Part shown: positions 9,586 to 19,074 of the stretch, piece after piece
Layout: each line of letters begins with the position of its first letter
Position numbering within the stretch: position 1 is the stretch's first letter
Source of the DNA: Candidatus Bathyarchaeota archaeon
GTDB taxonomy: Archaea; Thermoproteota; Bathyarchaeia; Bathyarchaeales; Bathycorpusculaceae
DNA length: 45,177 nucleotides
Assembly: GCA_937873375.1 (NCBI GenBank)
Contig: CALMWK010000037.1
Location: forward strand, 1-45,177
Reading direction: 5' to 3'
Made by a program: the position numbers and the translations under genes
The notes under the pieces: generated by a model
Told to the model about the DNA's origin: nothing
What the model saw: the letters and a program-made list of their open reading frames with translations, nothing else
Databases searched by the model: none

Positions 9586-9897
9586 TTACTTTTGTTTGTT
9601 TTCCAAGTAGTAAGCAGTGAAGATGCCGCCGTCAGAGCCGTAAAGCCCACGCAAGTAACCAAGCGCAGCGTCAAGGGTTGCAGCTGAAGGAATAACCAGC
9701 TTGAAATTGTCTGCTCGGATAACTTCGGCGAGCGTTCCAGTTTCTTTCTTTACTATAGGCAAGCGAAGGTAGTTGTTGCCGCACTGGATAACCGCGACTT
9801 CACCTTTTGCAGGGTTGCCTTTTCGAACGTCAATGGTTTTCTTGCCGTCTTTAATCCATGTGAATACTTCTTTTTTGGCGGGAAACAGAGGCATCAA
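9586..9897 (-). CDS. ASCH/PUA-like domain protein
   Basis: KKEVFTWIKDGKKTIDVRKGNPAKGEVAVIQCGNNYLRLPIVKKETGTLAEVI resembles ASCH domains. Confidence 0.6.
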   Translation of the reverse strand: MMPLFPAKKEVFTWIKDGKKTIDVRKGNPAKGEVAVIQCGNNYLRLPIVKKETGTLAEVIRADNFKLVIPSAATLDAALGYLRGLYGSDGGIFTAYYLENKQK

Positions 9898-10131
9898 CGC
9901 TCACCACAATTCAATTTAGAAGAGGAAGTTGCTAAATAAATCAACACTCAACATTCGAATCAGAATGAAAAAAGACTGCCAGTTTATCTGTATTAAAAGT
10001 GTTTTTTACGGGTTTGCTGGGGCACTGGCGGACGGAAAGATTTTCGGAGCTAATGAAAAACTGCTCTATCATACAGAACTAAAGCTTTTCCAACACATGT
10101 ATACAACATTAAATTAAACTTTAAGTAGAAT

Positions 10132-10141
10132 CTATATATAA
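10132..10141 (+). promoter_or_regulatory. Putative archaeal TATA box of the ilvB leader transcript
   Basis: CTATATATAAGG, about 500 bp upstream of ilvB; no other + strand gene lies between. Confidence 0.5.
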
Positions 10142-10488
10142 GGGGACTATAGTCTGCTCCGAGCAACAGACCACAACCGTATCTGCTTGTTATAACTTGC
10201 ACAACCAAAACAAAACCTAACCCAAACCCAGACAACAAAACACAACCCACCACACAATCTCTAAGAAGTAGATGTGTATAGCAACCAAACAACAACTACA
10301 AACAAAAAACAAAACAACACACAACAAAAAGTAGCAGAAACACACAAACCACACTTTCCAGCAACAAAAAACTACAAAATATAGCGGAAAAGTCCCAATT
10401 TACAAAACAGTAGCATCTTAAGACACCACAAACTTTTTATTTCAACATTGAGGTAACAAATAGGAAAGCTCTACTCGGAGGAAAGAAC

Positions 10489-10548
10489 GTGAGGGATCGT
10501 CACCTCAATACAGTATATGTTCGCCGTTTTGTTCAGGCGACCCTCTAA
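10489..10548 (+). CDS. Putative leader peptide/uORF, MRDRHLNTVYVRRFVQATL*
   Basis: GTG start preceded by GGAGG (7-nt spacer), TAA stop, 98 nt before ilvB; below the ORF-track size cutoff. Confidence 0.35.
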   Translation: MRDRHLNTVYVRRFVQATL

Positions 10549-10646
10549 AAACACTCCAAAAACATTCCAAACTTCCCAAAAAACAATTTTCTATAGAGCA
10601 AATAACAATAACATAAAACACAGAAGGTGCTAAAAAAACGACCAAA

Positions 10647-12344
10647 ATGAACGGAGCAAAAGCCCTAATAGAATCCCTTGAACGCCAAAAAGTAGATGTA
10701 ATTTTCGGCATACTCGGAGGAGCCCTACTCCCAATCTACGACGCCCTCTGCGACAACACAAAAATCCGCCACATACTCAGCAGACACGAACAAGGCGCAG
10801 CCCACGCAGCCGAAGGATACGCACGAGCAAGCGGCAGAGCAGGCGTATGCATGGCAACCTCAGGACCAGGCGCCACCAACCTAGTCACAGGCATAGCCAA
10901 CGCCTACATGGACTCCTCACCCATAATCGCCCTAACAGGACAAGTCCCCTCAAAAGGCGTCAACACCTCCTACATGATCGGCAGAGACGCCTTCCAAGAA
11001 GCCGACATAATCGGCATCACCACACCCATAACCAAACAAAACTACCAAGTACGAAACGCATCAGAGATACCAAAAATCGTCAACACAGCATTCTACATAG
11101 CCACAACAGGCAGACCAGGACCAGTCCTAATTGACTTGCCAAAAAACGTCCAAGCAGAAACAGCCGATATGGAATTCACAAACAAAATCGACGCCCGAGG
11201 ATACAACGTAATAACCGACCCCGACTTAGCGCAGATCAGCAGAGCAGTTGAACTGCTAACCAAAGCAGAAGAACCAATCATACTGGCAGGAGGAGGAGTT
11301 ATAACCTCCAACGCTTCCGACGAACTCATGCAAATATCAGACCTGCTGATGGCGCCAGTAGCAACAACGTTCATGGGTAAAGGCGCATTCCCAGAAGTTC
11401 ACCCCATGTCAATTGGAAGCATCGGCATGCATGGCAACCCCGCTGCCAACAGACTAATCTCAGAAGCAGATGTGCTACTTGCCGTAGGAACACGATTCTC
11501 CGACAGAGCAACCGCGAACACAGACACCTTCTGCCCAAACGCTAAGAAAATCCACATTGACGTGGACGCAGCAGAAATCGGAAAAAACATCGACGTGGAC
11601 GTACCAATAGTAGGTGACGCAAAAAAATCCCTGCGCATCCTACATGCTACACTATTGAAAAATCTGCAAAAGAAAAAAGGCACAGCGTGGACAAAACGGG
11701 TAAAGGAAACAAAAGAGAAACTTAGCCCGCTAATAAAGGACATGCCCAAAGATCTGGTGCCAAAAACACTGCTGTCAGAACTCAGAAAGCTGCTGCCCGA
11801 AGACGCCATAGTCACAACTGAAGTAGGCCAGAACCAGATGTGGGCTGCACTTTACTTCCAAGCACTCAAACCAAGAACCTTCATCAGCTCAGGCGGATTG
11901 GGAACCATGGGTTTCGGTTTTCCAGCAGCGTTAGGAGCCAAAGTCGCCTGTCCAAACAGAGCAGTGGTGGACATAGCAGGAGACGGCAGCTTCAGAATGA
12001 CCGAGCAGGAACTGGCAAGTTCAGTAGAAGAGAAAATCCCAGTCACCGTCATCGTGCTGAACAACTCCGTGCTGGGCATGGTAGCGCAATGGCAAAGAGC
12101 CCTATACAACAAACGGTACATGGCAGTAAACTTAGGGAAGTCACCTGACTTTGTCAAACTAGCCGAAGCATACGGAGCACGAGGCTTCCGCGTAGGTTCC
12201 GTAGCGGAATTCCAAAAAGCAGTAAAAGCAGCACTTAAAAGTGAAGTCACAACAGTAATTGATGTGCCCATAGGCTCTGAAGAAGACGTGGTGCCCTTTG
12301 TGCCTCCAGGCTGCGGCTTACCACAACAAAGAGGGGATTACTAA
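10647..12344 (+). CDS. ilvB: Acetolactate synthase large subunit
   Basis: ThDP enzyme motifs: ILSRHEQGAAHAAEGYARASGRAGVCMATSGPGATNLVTGIANAYMDSSP; GDGSFRMTEQELAS. Confidence 0.95.
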   Translation: MNGAKALIESLERQKVDVIFGILGGALLPIYDALCDNTKIRHILSRHEQGAAHAAEGYARASGRAGVCMATSGPGATNLVTGIANAYMDSSPIIALTGQVPSKGVNTSYMIGRDAFQEADIIGITTPITKQNYQVRNASEIPKIVNTAFYIATTGRPGPVLIDLPKNVQAETADMEFTNKIDARGYNVITDPDLAQISRAVELLTKAEEPIILAGGGVITSNASDELMQISDLLMAPVATTFMGKGAFPEVHPMSIGSIGMHGNPAANRLISEADVLLAVGTRFSDRATANTDTFCPNAKKIHIDVDAAEIGKNIDVDVPIVGDAKKSLRILHATLLKNLQKKKGTAWTKRVKETKEKLSPLIKDMPKDLVPKTLLSELRKLLPEDAIVTTEVGQNQMWAALYFQALKPRTFISSGGLGTMGFGFPAALGAKVACPNRAVVDIAGDGSFRMTEQELASSVEEKIPVTVIVLNNSVLGMVAQWQRALYNKRYMAVNLGKSPDFVKLAEAYGARGFRVGSVAEFQKAVKAALKSEVTTVIDVPIGSEEDVVPFVPPGCGLPQQRGDY

Positions 12345-12857
12345 ATGGAAAACGGAAAAGCCAGAGTAGTTTCAGCAATCGTAGAGAACAAACCCGGTGT
12401 ACTCCACAGCGTGTCCAATCTATTTCGAAGACGAAATTTTAACATTGAAAGCATCACGGTTGGAGCCACAGAAGACCGAGAGTTATCGCGAATCACCATA
12501 ACCGTTACAGCAGACGAAAAAACCCTTGACCAAGTAGTCAAACAACTAGACAAGCTTGTGGATGTGGTTGGAGTTGCTGAGTTAGACCCTAACAGTATCG
12601 TTACCCGGGAATTAGCACTAGTAAAAATTAATGTGCCAAGTGCAAAAGAAAGATCCGACGCCATCAACTGCGTTCAGGTGTTCAGGGGACGCGTGGTCGA
12701 CGTTTCCCCCGACAGTCTAATGGTGGAAATCACAGGCACTTCAGACAAAATAGATGCGTTCGTAAATCTCATGAGAACCTTCGGCATAATAGAACTCGCT
12801 CGAACAGGCATAACTGCGCTTTCCCGAGGAGCAAGAGCCGTCAACATAGACGAGTAA
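12345..12857 (+). CDS. ilvN: Acetolactate synthase small (regulatory) subunit
   Basis: ACT domain VENKPGVLHSVSNLFRRRNFNIESITVG; adjacent to ilvB. Confidence 0.95.
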   Translation: MENGKARVVSAIVENKPGVLHSVSNLFRRRNFNIESITVGATEDRELSRITITVTADEKTLDQVVKQLDKLVDVVGVAELDPNSIVTRELALVKINVPSAKERSDAINCVQVFRGRVVDVSPDSLMVEITGTSDKIDAFVNLMRTFGIIELARTGITALSRGARAVNIDE

Positions 12858-13047
12858 ACTGAACTGCTCTTCCGCCTCTTTACCCGCCAGTTGAATCGTG
12901 AGCACCAGCGAAGCTCCTTTCCTCATTATTTACAAGTATAACATAAGAAATAGTTACTTGTCTATAGAAACGCTTAACTTCGCGACATAAGAAAAAGGGG
13001 AAACATCCAGTAAAGAGTATAAAATCACAATCAGTAAACTTGAGGCA

Positions 13048-14316
13048 ATGAAAATGAACATCACAGAAAAAATCTTGGCAAAAGCCTCAGGGAAATCCCG
13101 TGTCCAGCCAGGCGACATCGTGGATGCAAACGTGGACGTCATAATGGTTCACGACCTGACAGGCCCTTTAGCCATAGAAGCCTTCAAGAAAATAGGCGTA
13201 AAAAAAGTTTGGGATAACAAAAAAGTAGTGACGATTCTAGACCACCAGATTCCCGCCGAGTCAGTGAAAATGGCTGAACTGCACAAAATGCTCCGCAAAT
13301 TCGCAAAAGAACAAAACATACGCCTCTACGACGTAGGCGAAGGGGGCATATGCCATCAAGTTATGCCTGAGAAAGGCTACGTTTCCCCAGGCGCTTTGAT
13401 CGTGGGCGCTGACTCACACACATGCACATACGGTGCGTTTGGCGCGTTCGCAACAGGCATAGGCTCAACCGAAGCCGCCGCAGTGTTCGCCACGGGCAAG
13501 ATTTGGCTGAAAGTTCCTGAAACAATCAGGTTTAACGTTGAAGGGCAATTCCAGAAGTACGTTACACCCAAAGACTTAATCCTGCATATAATCGGCAAGG
13601 TTGGTGTGGACGGCGCGATATACAAGAGTGCTGAGTTTACAGGTTCAACCATACGAAACATGAGCATAGCAGGCAGGATGACTGTGTGTAACATGGCTGT
13701 GGAGATGGGAGCAAAAAACGGCATAGTGGAACCAGATGACACAACAGCGTCGTTCCTTAAAGGCAGAACCACGAAAGCTGCAGATTACAAGTGGTTGAAG
13801 AGCGATGTAGACGCCAAGTATGAAAAAACCGTAGACATCGACATAGAAGACCTAGAGCCCCAAGTGGCTTGCCCCAGTTCAGTGGACAACGTGAAACCCA
13901 TATCTAAAGTAGGCAACGTCGAAGTTAACCAAGCATTCATAGGTTCATGCACCAACGGACGCATAGAAGACTTGCGCATAGCCGCCCAAATCATGAAGGG
14001 CAAAAAAGTCAAACAAGGCGTCCGTGCACTGGTAATTCCTGCATCCCAAGAAGTCTACGCACAAGCGCTAAAGGAAGGCTTAGTGGAAGTCTTCACTGAA
14101 GCAGGCGCGTTAGTTTGCGGTGCAACCTGCGGTCCATGCTTAGGCGGACACATTGGACTCTTAGCATCAGGCGAAGTATGCATCAGCACATCGAACAGGA
14201 ACTTCATCGGAAGAATGGGCAGCCCCGAAGCCAGCGTCTACTTAGCTTCACCAGCAACCGTTGCCGCTTCAGCGTTGACAGGTAAATTAACTGACCCTCA
14301 AGAAGTGGAGGCTTAA
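13048..14316 (+). CDS. leuC: 3-isopropylmalate (or homolog) dehydratase large subunit
   Basis: Aconitase-family motifs: GADSHTCTYGAFGAFATGIGSTE, IGSCTNGRIEDLR, CGATCGPCLGGHIG. Confidence 0.93.
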   Translation: MKMNITEKILAKASGKSRVQPGDIVDANVDVIMVHDLTGPLAIEAFKKIGVKKVWDNKKVVTILDHQIPAESVKMAELHKMLRKFAKEQNIRLYDVGEGGICHQVMPEKGYVSPGALIVGADSHTCTYGAFGAFATGIGSTEAAAVFATGKIWLKVPETIRFNVEGQFQKYVTPKDLILHIIGKVGVDGAIYKSAEFTGSTIRNMSIAGRMTVCNMAVEMGAKNGIVEPDDTTASFLKGRTTKAADYKWLKSDVDAKYEKTVDIDIEDLEPQVACPSSVDNVKPISKVGNVEVNQAFIGSCTNGRIEDLRIAAQIMKGKKVKQGVRALVIPASQEVYAQALKEGLVEVFTEAGALVCGATCGPCLGGHIGLLASGEVCISTSNRNFIGRMGSPEASVYLASPATVAASALTGKLTDPQEVEA

Positions 14317-14320
14317 AGAA

Positions 14321-14818
14321 GTGCAAGTCAAAGGAAAAGTCATAAAATTCGGAAACAACATTGATACAGACGTTATTCTGCCCGGCAAATGGTTGTCACT
14401 GATTGACCCGAAAGACTTAGCGAAGCACGCCCTGGAAGGGTTGGACGCGAGTTTCCCTGAGAAAGCCCAGAAAGGCGTCATAGTGGTCGGAGGCAAAAAC
14501 TTCGGCTGTGGCTCCAGCAGAGAACAAGCACCGTTAGCCCTGAAGTACGCAGGCGTCGAGTGCGTGTTGGCGGAGTCGTTTGCGCGCATATTCTTCCGAA
14601 ACAGCATAAACATCGGCTTGCCCGTCATCGAATGCAAAGGCATCTCAGCCGCCGTAAACGATGGCGACGAAGTGATAGTGGACTTTGAAGCGGGCAAAAT
14701 AACGAATCTAACCACAAATCAGAGTCTCCAAGGAACCAAGTTGCCTCCATTCATCATGGAGATACTTACGGATGGAGGATTAATAGAAAATTTACGAAAG
14801 AGGCTGAACAAAAAATGA
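14321..14818 (+). CDS. leuD: 3-isopropylmalate (or homolog) dehydratase small subunit
   Basis: GTG start; GNNIDTDVILPGKWL, GGKNFGCGSSREQAPLALKYAG. Confidence 0.93.
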   Translation: MQVKGKVIKFGNNIDTDVILPGKWLSLIDPKDLAKHALEGLDASFPEKAQKGVIVVGGKNFGCGSSREQAPLALKYAGVECVLAESFARIFFRNSINIGLPVIECKGISAAVNDGDEVIVDFEAGKITNLTTNQSLQGTKLPPFIMEILTDGGLIENLRKRLNKK

Positions 14819-15852
14819 ACGAATACAAAATATCTCTAATCCCAGGCGACGGTATTGGTCCAGAATTAACCGAAGCCACCCTAAAAATCCTAGACGCAGT
14901 ACAACAGAAATTTGGCTTAAAATTCAACATACTCTACGCTGAAGCTGGGGATATCTGCCTAGAAAAAAGAGGCGTGCCACTACCAGAAGATAGCTTGCAA
15001 AAAATCAAAGAATCTCACGCCTGCTTGAAAGGTCCAGTAGGAGAAAGCGCAGCCGACGTCATAATCAAACTCAGATTGATGTTTGACCTCTACGCTAACT
15101 TGCGTCCAATAAAGACTTACCCCGCAGCGGTAGCAGCAAGACCTGACATAGACATGTTCTTCGTTAGAGAAAACACTGAAGACGTCTACAAAGGCTTAGA
15201 GTACTCCATAGACGGAAACACAACCCTCTGCCTAAGAGTCATAACCCGAAAAGCCTGTGAACGCATCGCCAAAAAAGCCTTTGAAATTGCAAGGCTGCGC
15301 AACGGCAAAAAGAAAGTCACCGCTATCCACAAAGCCAACGTTATGCGTGTAACCGACGGTTTATTCGCAAGCGTTTGCCGAGAAGTCTCCAAACAATACC
15401 CCGACATAGCATTCAACGAGTTATACGTGGACGCGGCATCCATGCGTCTCATCAAAGAACCACAAGTATTCGATGTGCTGTGCACCTGCAACATGTTCGG
15501 CGACATACTCAGCGACGAAGCCGCCCAACTTGTCGGCGGATTAGGCATGGCACCAGGCGCAAACATAGGCGACACATTTGCACTCTTTGAACCCATTCAC
15601 GGTTCAGCTCCAAACAGGGCTGGAAAACATACTGCAAACCCGCTGTCAATGATACTTGCAGCTAAAATGATGCTGGATTGGCTAGGCGAAAAATACAGTG
15701 ACGGGAAGTGCATAAAAGCAGCTTCAGCCATAGAGGATGCAGTAGTCCAAACGCTGCGTAGCGGCAACTCCGTTCCAGATCTGGGCGGAAACAAAACAAC
15801 CGTGGGCATGGCAGAAGCCATCGCCGCCGCTCTGGCGCAAGCTACCGGTTGA
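14815..15852 (+). CDS. leuB: 3-isopropylmalate dehydrogenase / isocitrate dehydrogenase family
   Basis: LIPGDGIGPELTEATLKIL, FFVRENTEDVYKGLEY, IHKANVMRVTDGLF, FGDILSDEAAQLVGGLG, EPIHGSAPNRAGK. Confidence 0.9.
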   Translation: MNEYKISLIPGDGIGPELTEATLKILDAVQQKFGLKFNILYAEAGDICLEKRGVPLPEDSLQKIKESHACLKGPVGESAADVIIKLRLMFDLYANLRPIKTYPAAVAARPDIDMFFVRENTEDVYKGLEYSIDGNTTLCLRVITRKACERIAKKAFEIARLRNGKKKVTAIHKANVMRVTDGLFASVCREVSKQYPDIAFNELYVDAASMRLIKEPQVFDVLCTCNMFGDILSDEAAQLVGGLGMAPGANIGDTFALFEPIHGSAPNRAGKHTANPLSMILAAKMMLDWLGEKYSDGKCIKAASAIEDAVVQTLRSGNSVPDLGGNKTTVGMAEAIAAALAQATG

Positions 15853-17393
15853 ATGAAACAATGAAAAACAAAAACGCCAACTCCCCCAACTATATCCGCA
15901 TTTTTGACACCACCCTAAGAGACGGCGAGCAAACACCCGGTGTTTCGCTCACCACCGAAGACAAAATTGAGATCGCACACCAGCTTAGTCGTTTAGGCGT
16001 AGACACCATCGAAGCTGGTTTCCCAAGTTCTTCTGAAGGCGAAAAGAAAGTCATCAAGGAAATTGTTAAGGCAGGCTTAGATTCGGAAATTTGTGGTCTT
16101 TGCCGTGCCAACCGAAAAGACATAGACGCAGCCATCGAATGTGATGTTGACGCAGTTCACGTGTTTATTCCCACGTCGCCTGTGCAGATGAAGTACGCCG
16201 TCAACATGACGCAGGAGCAGGTGTTGTCCGCCACGGTGGACTCGATAGAATACGTCAAACAGCACGGCGTGATATGCGAGTTTTCTCCTATGGACGCAAC
16301 AAGGTCGGAGTTGCCCTTCCTGAAAAAAGTGTGCCAAGCCGCACAGAAAGCAGGCATGGACCGCCTAAACGTGCCCGACACCGTAGGCATAATGATTCCT
16401 AAAACCATGAGCAAACTCATCGAAGAACTCAAAACCGTCGTCACCGTGCCCATTAGCATTCACTGTCACGACGACTTCGGCATGGCTGTTGCCAATTCCT
16501 TAGCTGCGGTTGAAGCAGGTGCAACCCAAGTTCACAGCACCATTAACGGGTTAGGCGAACGGGCGGGAAACGCCTCGTTAGAAGAGGTTGTCATGGCGCT
16601 GCACCTGATCTACAAGCTTAAAACTGGCGTTAACTCACGTTTGCTGTACAGCACTTCCCGAATGGTCGCCACGTTAACAGGCATACCTGTGCAGGCTAAC
16701 AAGGCTATTGTGGGTGAGAATGCTTTTGCTCATGAGTCAGGCGTCCACACTCGCGGGGTCACAGTTAAGCCGTTGACGTTTGAGCCTATAAAGCCCGAGT
16801 TGGTGGGTCGCATAAGAAAGCTTGTTGCTGGGAAACTGGCGGGAACAAGCGGAATAAAAGCAGAACTAGAAGAAATAGGCATACACCCAAATGAAGAGCA
16901 ACTGAAAGAAATCGTGCAGAGAATCAAAGACTTAGGCGACAAAGGCAAAATGGTCACCGACGCGGATTTAATCGCGTTGACTTCAGCGGTTATGGGTGAA
17001 GTAATCAAAGAAGAGAAAATTGTGGAGCTCTGCGACTTAGCCGTCATGACCGGCGTCAAGGTTATCCCCACAGCCTCAGTCCGACTGGTCTTAGACGGAA
17101 AAGAGTACGTGGCAGCTGAAACAGGCGTTGGCCCCGTGGACGCCGTGCTCAAAGCCATAACCAAACTTACCCATAGTCTGGAGAAGATTCGGCTGAACGA
17201 GTACCGTTTAGAAGCCATAACAGGCGGCTCAAACGCCGTAGCTGAAGTGGTCATTAAAGTGGAAGACGAAAAAGGCCACATAGTGTCAGCGCGGGCAGCC
17301 CGAGAAGACATCGTTATGGCAAGCGTCGAAGCCATGATAAACGGTATAAACAAGTGCTTGCTTAAGAATCGGAAGCAGGGAAACAAAAAGTGA
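15849..17393 (+). CDS. leuA: 2-isopropylmalate synthase / citramalate synthase family
   Basis: FDTTLRDGEQTPGVSLTTEDKIEIA, HCHDDFGMAVANSLAAVEAGA, NGLGERAGNASLEEV; C-terminal LeuA allosteric domain. Confidence 0.9.
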   Translation: MNETMKNKNANSPNYIRIFDTTLRDGEQTPGVSLTTEDKIEIAHQLSRLGVDTIEAGFPSSSEGEKKVIKEIVKAGLDSEICGLCRANRKDIDAAIECDVDAVHVFIPTSPVQMKYAVNMTQEQVLSATVDSIEYVKQHGVICEFSPMDATRSELPFLKKVCQAAQKAGMDRLNVPDTVGIMIPKTMSKLIEELKTVVTVPISIHCHDDFGMAVANSLAAVEAGATQVHSTINGLGERAGNASLEEVVMALHLIYKLKTGVNSRLLYSTSRMVATLTGIPVQANKAIVGENAFAHESGVHTRGVTVKPLTFEPIKPELVGRIRKLVAGKLAGTSGIKAELEEIGIHPNEEQLKEIVQRIKDLGDKGKMVTDADLIALTSAVMGEVIKEEKIVELCDLAVMTGVKVIPTASVRLVLDGKEYVAAETGVGPVDAVLKAITKLTHSLEKIRLNEYRLEAITGGSNAVAEVVIKVEDEKGHIVSARAAREDIVMASVEAMINGINKCLLKNRKQGNKK

Positions 17394-18205
17394 AATCAGT
17401 AGCCTTCCAAGGAGAACGCGGTGCGTACAGCGAAAGCGCAGTCTTCAAGTTCTTCGGCGCAGACACCCAAGTTAAGCCGTGTAAAGACTTCAGGAGCGTC
17501 TTTGAAAGCGTCGCCAAACAAGAAACTCCTTACGGAGTGGTGCCTGTTGAGAATTCTTTGGAGGGCAGCGTCAACCAGAACTATGATCTGTTTCTGGAGT
17601 ATGACCTGAAGGTTTGCGGCGAAGTTATAGTGAAGATCGAGCATTGTCTCATAGCTAACCCCAGCACTAAACTGGAGGAGGTTAAGGCGGTTTATTCGCA
17701 TCCGCAGGCGTTGGCGCAGTGCCGAAGCTTTCTGGAGCGGTTAGGACGTGAGATGATTCCAGCTTATGACACGGCGGGTAGCGTGAAGATGCTCAAAGAA
17801 AGCGGCTTGAAGGATGCTGCTGCGGTTGCCAGTGAGAGGGCTGCGGAGATTTACGGCATGAAGATTCTTGTCCGTGACATAGCAGACAACAAAGAGAACT
17901 ACACGCGGTTCTTTGTGCTATCCAAAAAGGATGCGCCAGTGAGTGGTAAAGATAAGACTTCTATTATTTTTGCTGCGGTTCACGAGCCAGGTTCGCTTTA
18001 CCATGCGCTGGGAGAATTCGCTAAAAGAAACATTAACCTCACGAAAATTGAGTCCAGACCCACAAAACAGACGCCTTGGGAATACAATTTTTACTTGGAT
18101 TTTGAGGGTCACCAGAGCGAAGAACGCTGCGCTGAAGCCCTAAAAGCGCTGGAGAAATATGCGGCGTTCATTAAAATTTTAGGTTCGTACCCCAAAGCCG
18201 TTTAG
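17390..18205 (+). CDS. pheA: Prephenate dehydratase with ACT domain
   Basis: FQGERGAYSESA, GVVPVENSLEGSVNQNYDLF, ENYTRFFVL, ESRPTKQTPWEYNFYLDFEGH. Confidence 0.95.
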   Translation: MKSVAFQGERGAYSESAVFKFFGADTQVKPCKDFRSVFESVAKQETPYGVVPVENSLEGSVNQNYDLFLEYDLKVCGEVIVKIEHCLIANPSTKLEEVKAVYSHPQALAQCRSFLERLGREMIPAYDTAGSVKMLKESGLKDAAAVASERAAEIYGMKILVRDIADNKENYTRFFVLSKKDAPVSGKDKTSIIFAAVHEPGSLYHALGEFAKRNINLTKIESRPTKQTPWEYNFYLDFEGHQSEERCAEALKALEKYAAFIKILGSYPKAV

Positions 18206-19074
18206 CTTTCAGTTGATTCCAGCATTTTATACATCACGTCGTATGAGTGAGTGTAGTCTTTGCTGGTTTTCATGAGTTTCTCTTTTAGCTGCTCCATCTT
18301 TTTGGTTAGAGCGGCTTGGTCTTTCTGTTTGATGAGTTTTAGCCATTCCTGCGCTTTTTCCATGAACAACTTTTCGATGCTGCCGATTTCGGGTAGGCTC
18401 AGTTGTAGGGTGGCGAAGAGTTCAGGGTTTTCTAGTGCTGCGGCTTCGGCGAGCGTGAACAGCATGCGGTAGGTTGTGCCTGCAACGTTTTTGGTTTCAG
18501 AGTAATCTGCCTGTTCAAGCAATGTGTCGCAGACAACGGCACCCAGAAAATGCGGGAACCCGAGGACAATGGACATGAGTTCGTCGTGGTGCTTAGGCGA
18601 CATGATGAAGACGCGGGCTTCTTCCTGTTCCAGCCATTTTTTGAATTCTTCCGCGAACTTTTGCTCTTCAGTGTTTGTCGGCGTTAGAATGAAGGCTTTG
18701 TGTTTTAAGCCGCTACTGCCTGGACCAAAAGCTGGGTGTGTACCCAAAACTAAGCCGTTTTTCAGGTGCTTGTGCATGATGTTGACTGGTGCCTCTTTGA
18801 TTGAACAGATATCCATGATTACTTGTCCCTTGCGTATGGCAGGGGCTATTTTTTTGACGATTACCTCAAAAGAGGAGATGGATGTGCAGATGAGAACGCG
18901 GTCTGCGCCTTTCACTGCATTTGGGAAGTCTGCGGTTTCAACGTTTAACTCTTTTTTCAGTTTAGCCAGTTTCTCAGCGTTTCTGTCAGCGATTACTATG
19001 GTGTCGCCTTTTTCTTTACAGAATTTTGCGAACCACACGCCCATTTTTCCTGCGCCGAGAATGGCTGTCTTCAT
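18202..19074 (-). CDS. tyrA: Prephenate dehydrogenase
   Basis: ILGAGKMGVWFAKFC Rossmann; ICSIKEAP; LGTHPAFGPGSSGLKHKAFILTPT. Confidence 0.9.
   Translation of the reverse strand: MKTAILGAGKMGVWFAKFCKEKGDTIVIADRNAEKLAKLKKELNVETADFPNAVKGADRVLICTSISSFEVIVKKIAPAIRKGQVIMDICSIKEAPVNIMHKHLKNGLVLGTHPAFGPGSSGLKHKAFILTPTNTEEQKFAEEFKKWLEQEEARVFIMSPKHHDELMSIVLGFPHFLGAVVCDTLLEQADYSETKNVAGTTYRMLFTLAEAAALENPELFATLQLSLPEIGSIEKLFMEKAQEWLKLIKQKDQAALTKKMEQLKEKLMKTSKDYTHSYDVMYKMLESTES

Noticed and set aside
10050-10295. 81-aa minus-strand ORF in the ilvB upstream region
   Set aside because: Arises from reading the A/C-rich leader backwards (Leu/Val/Gly/Cys bias); no SD or homology cue.
10847-11134. His/Arg-rich ORF inside ilvB
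   Set aside because: Frame-shifted shadow of the A/C-ending codons of ilvB.
16730-17386. 218-aa antisense ORF opposite leuA
   Set aside because: Ser/Thr-rich antisense shadow; leuA in the sense strand is strongly supported. Many antisense ORFs in the track (e.g. 27423-28421, 24325-type) are the same artefact.
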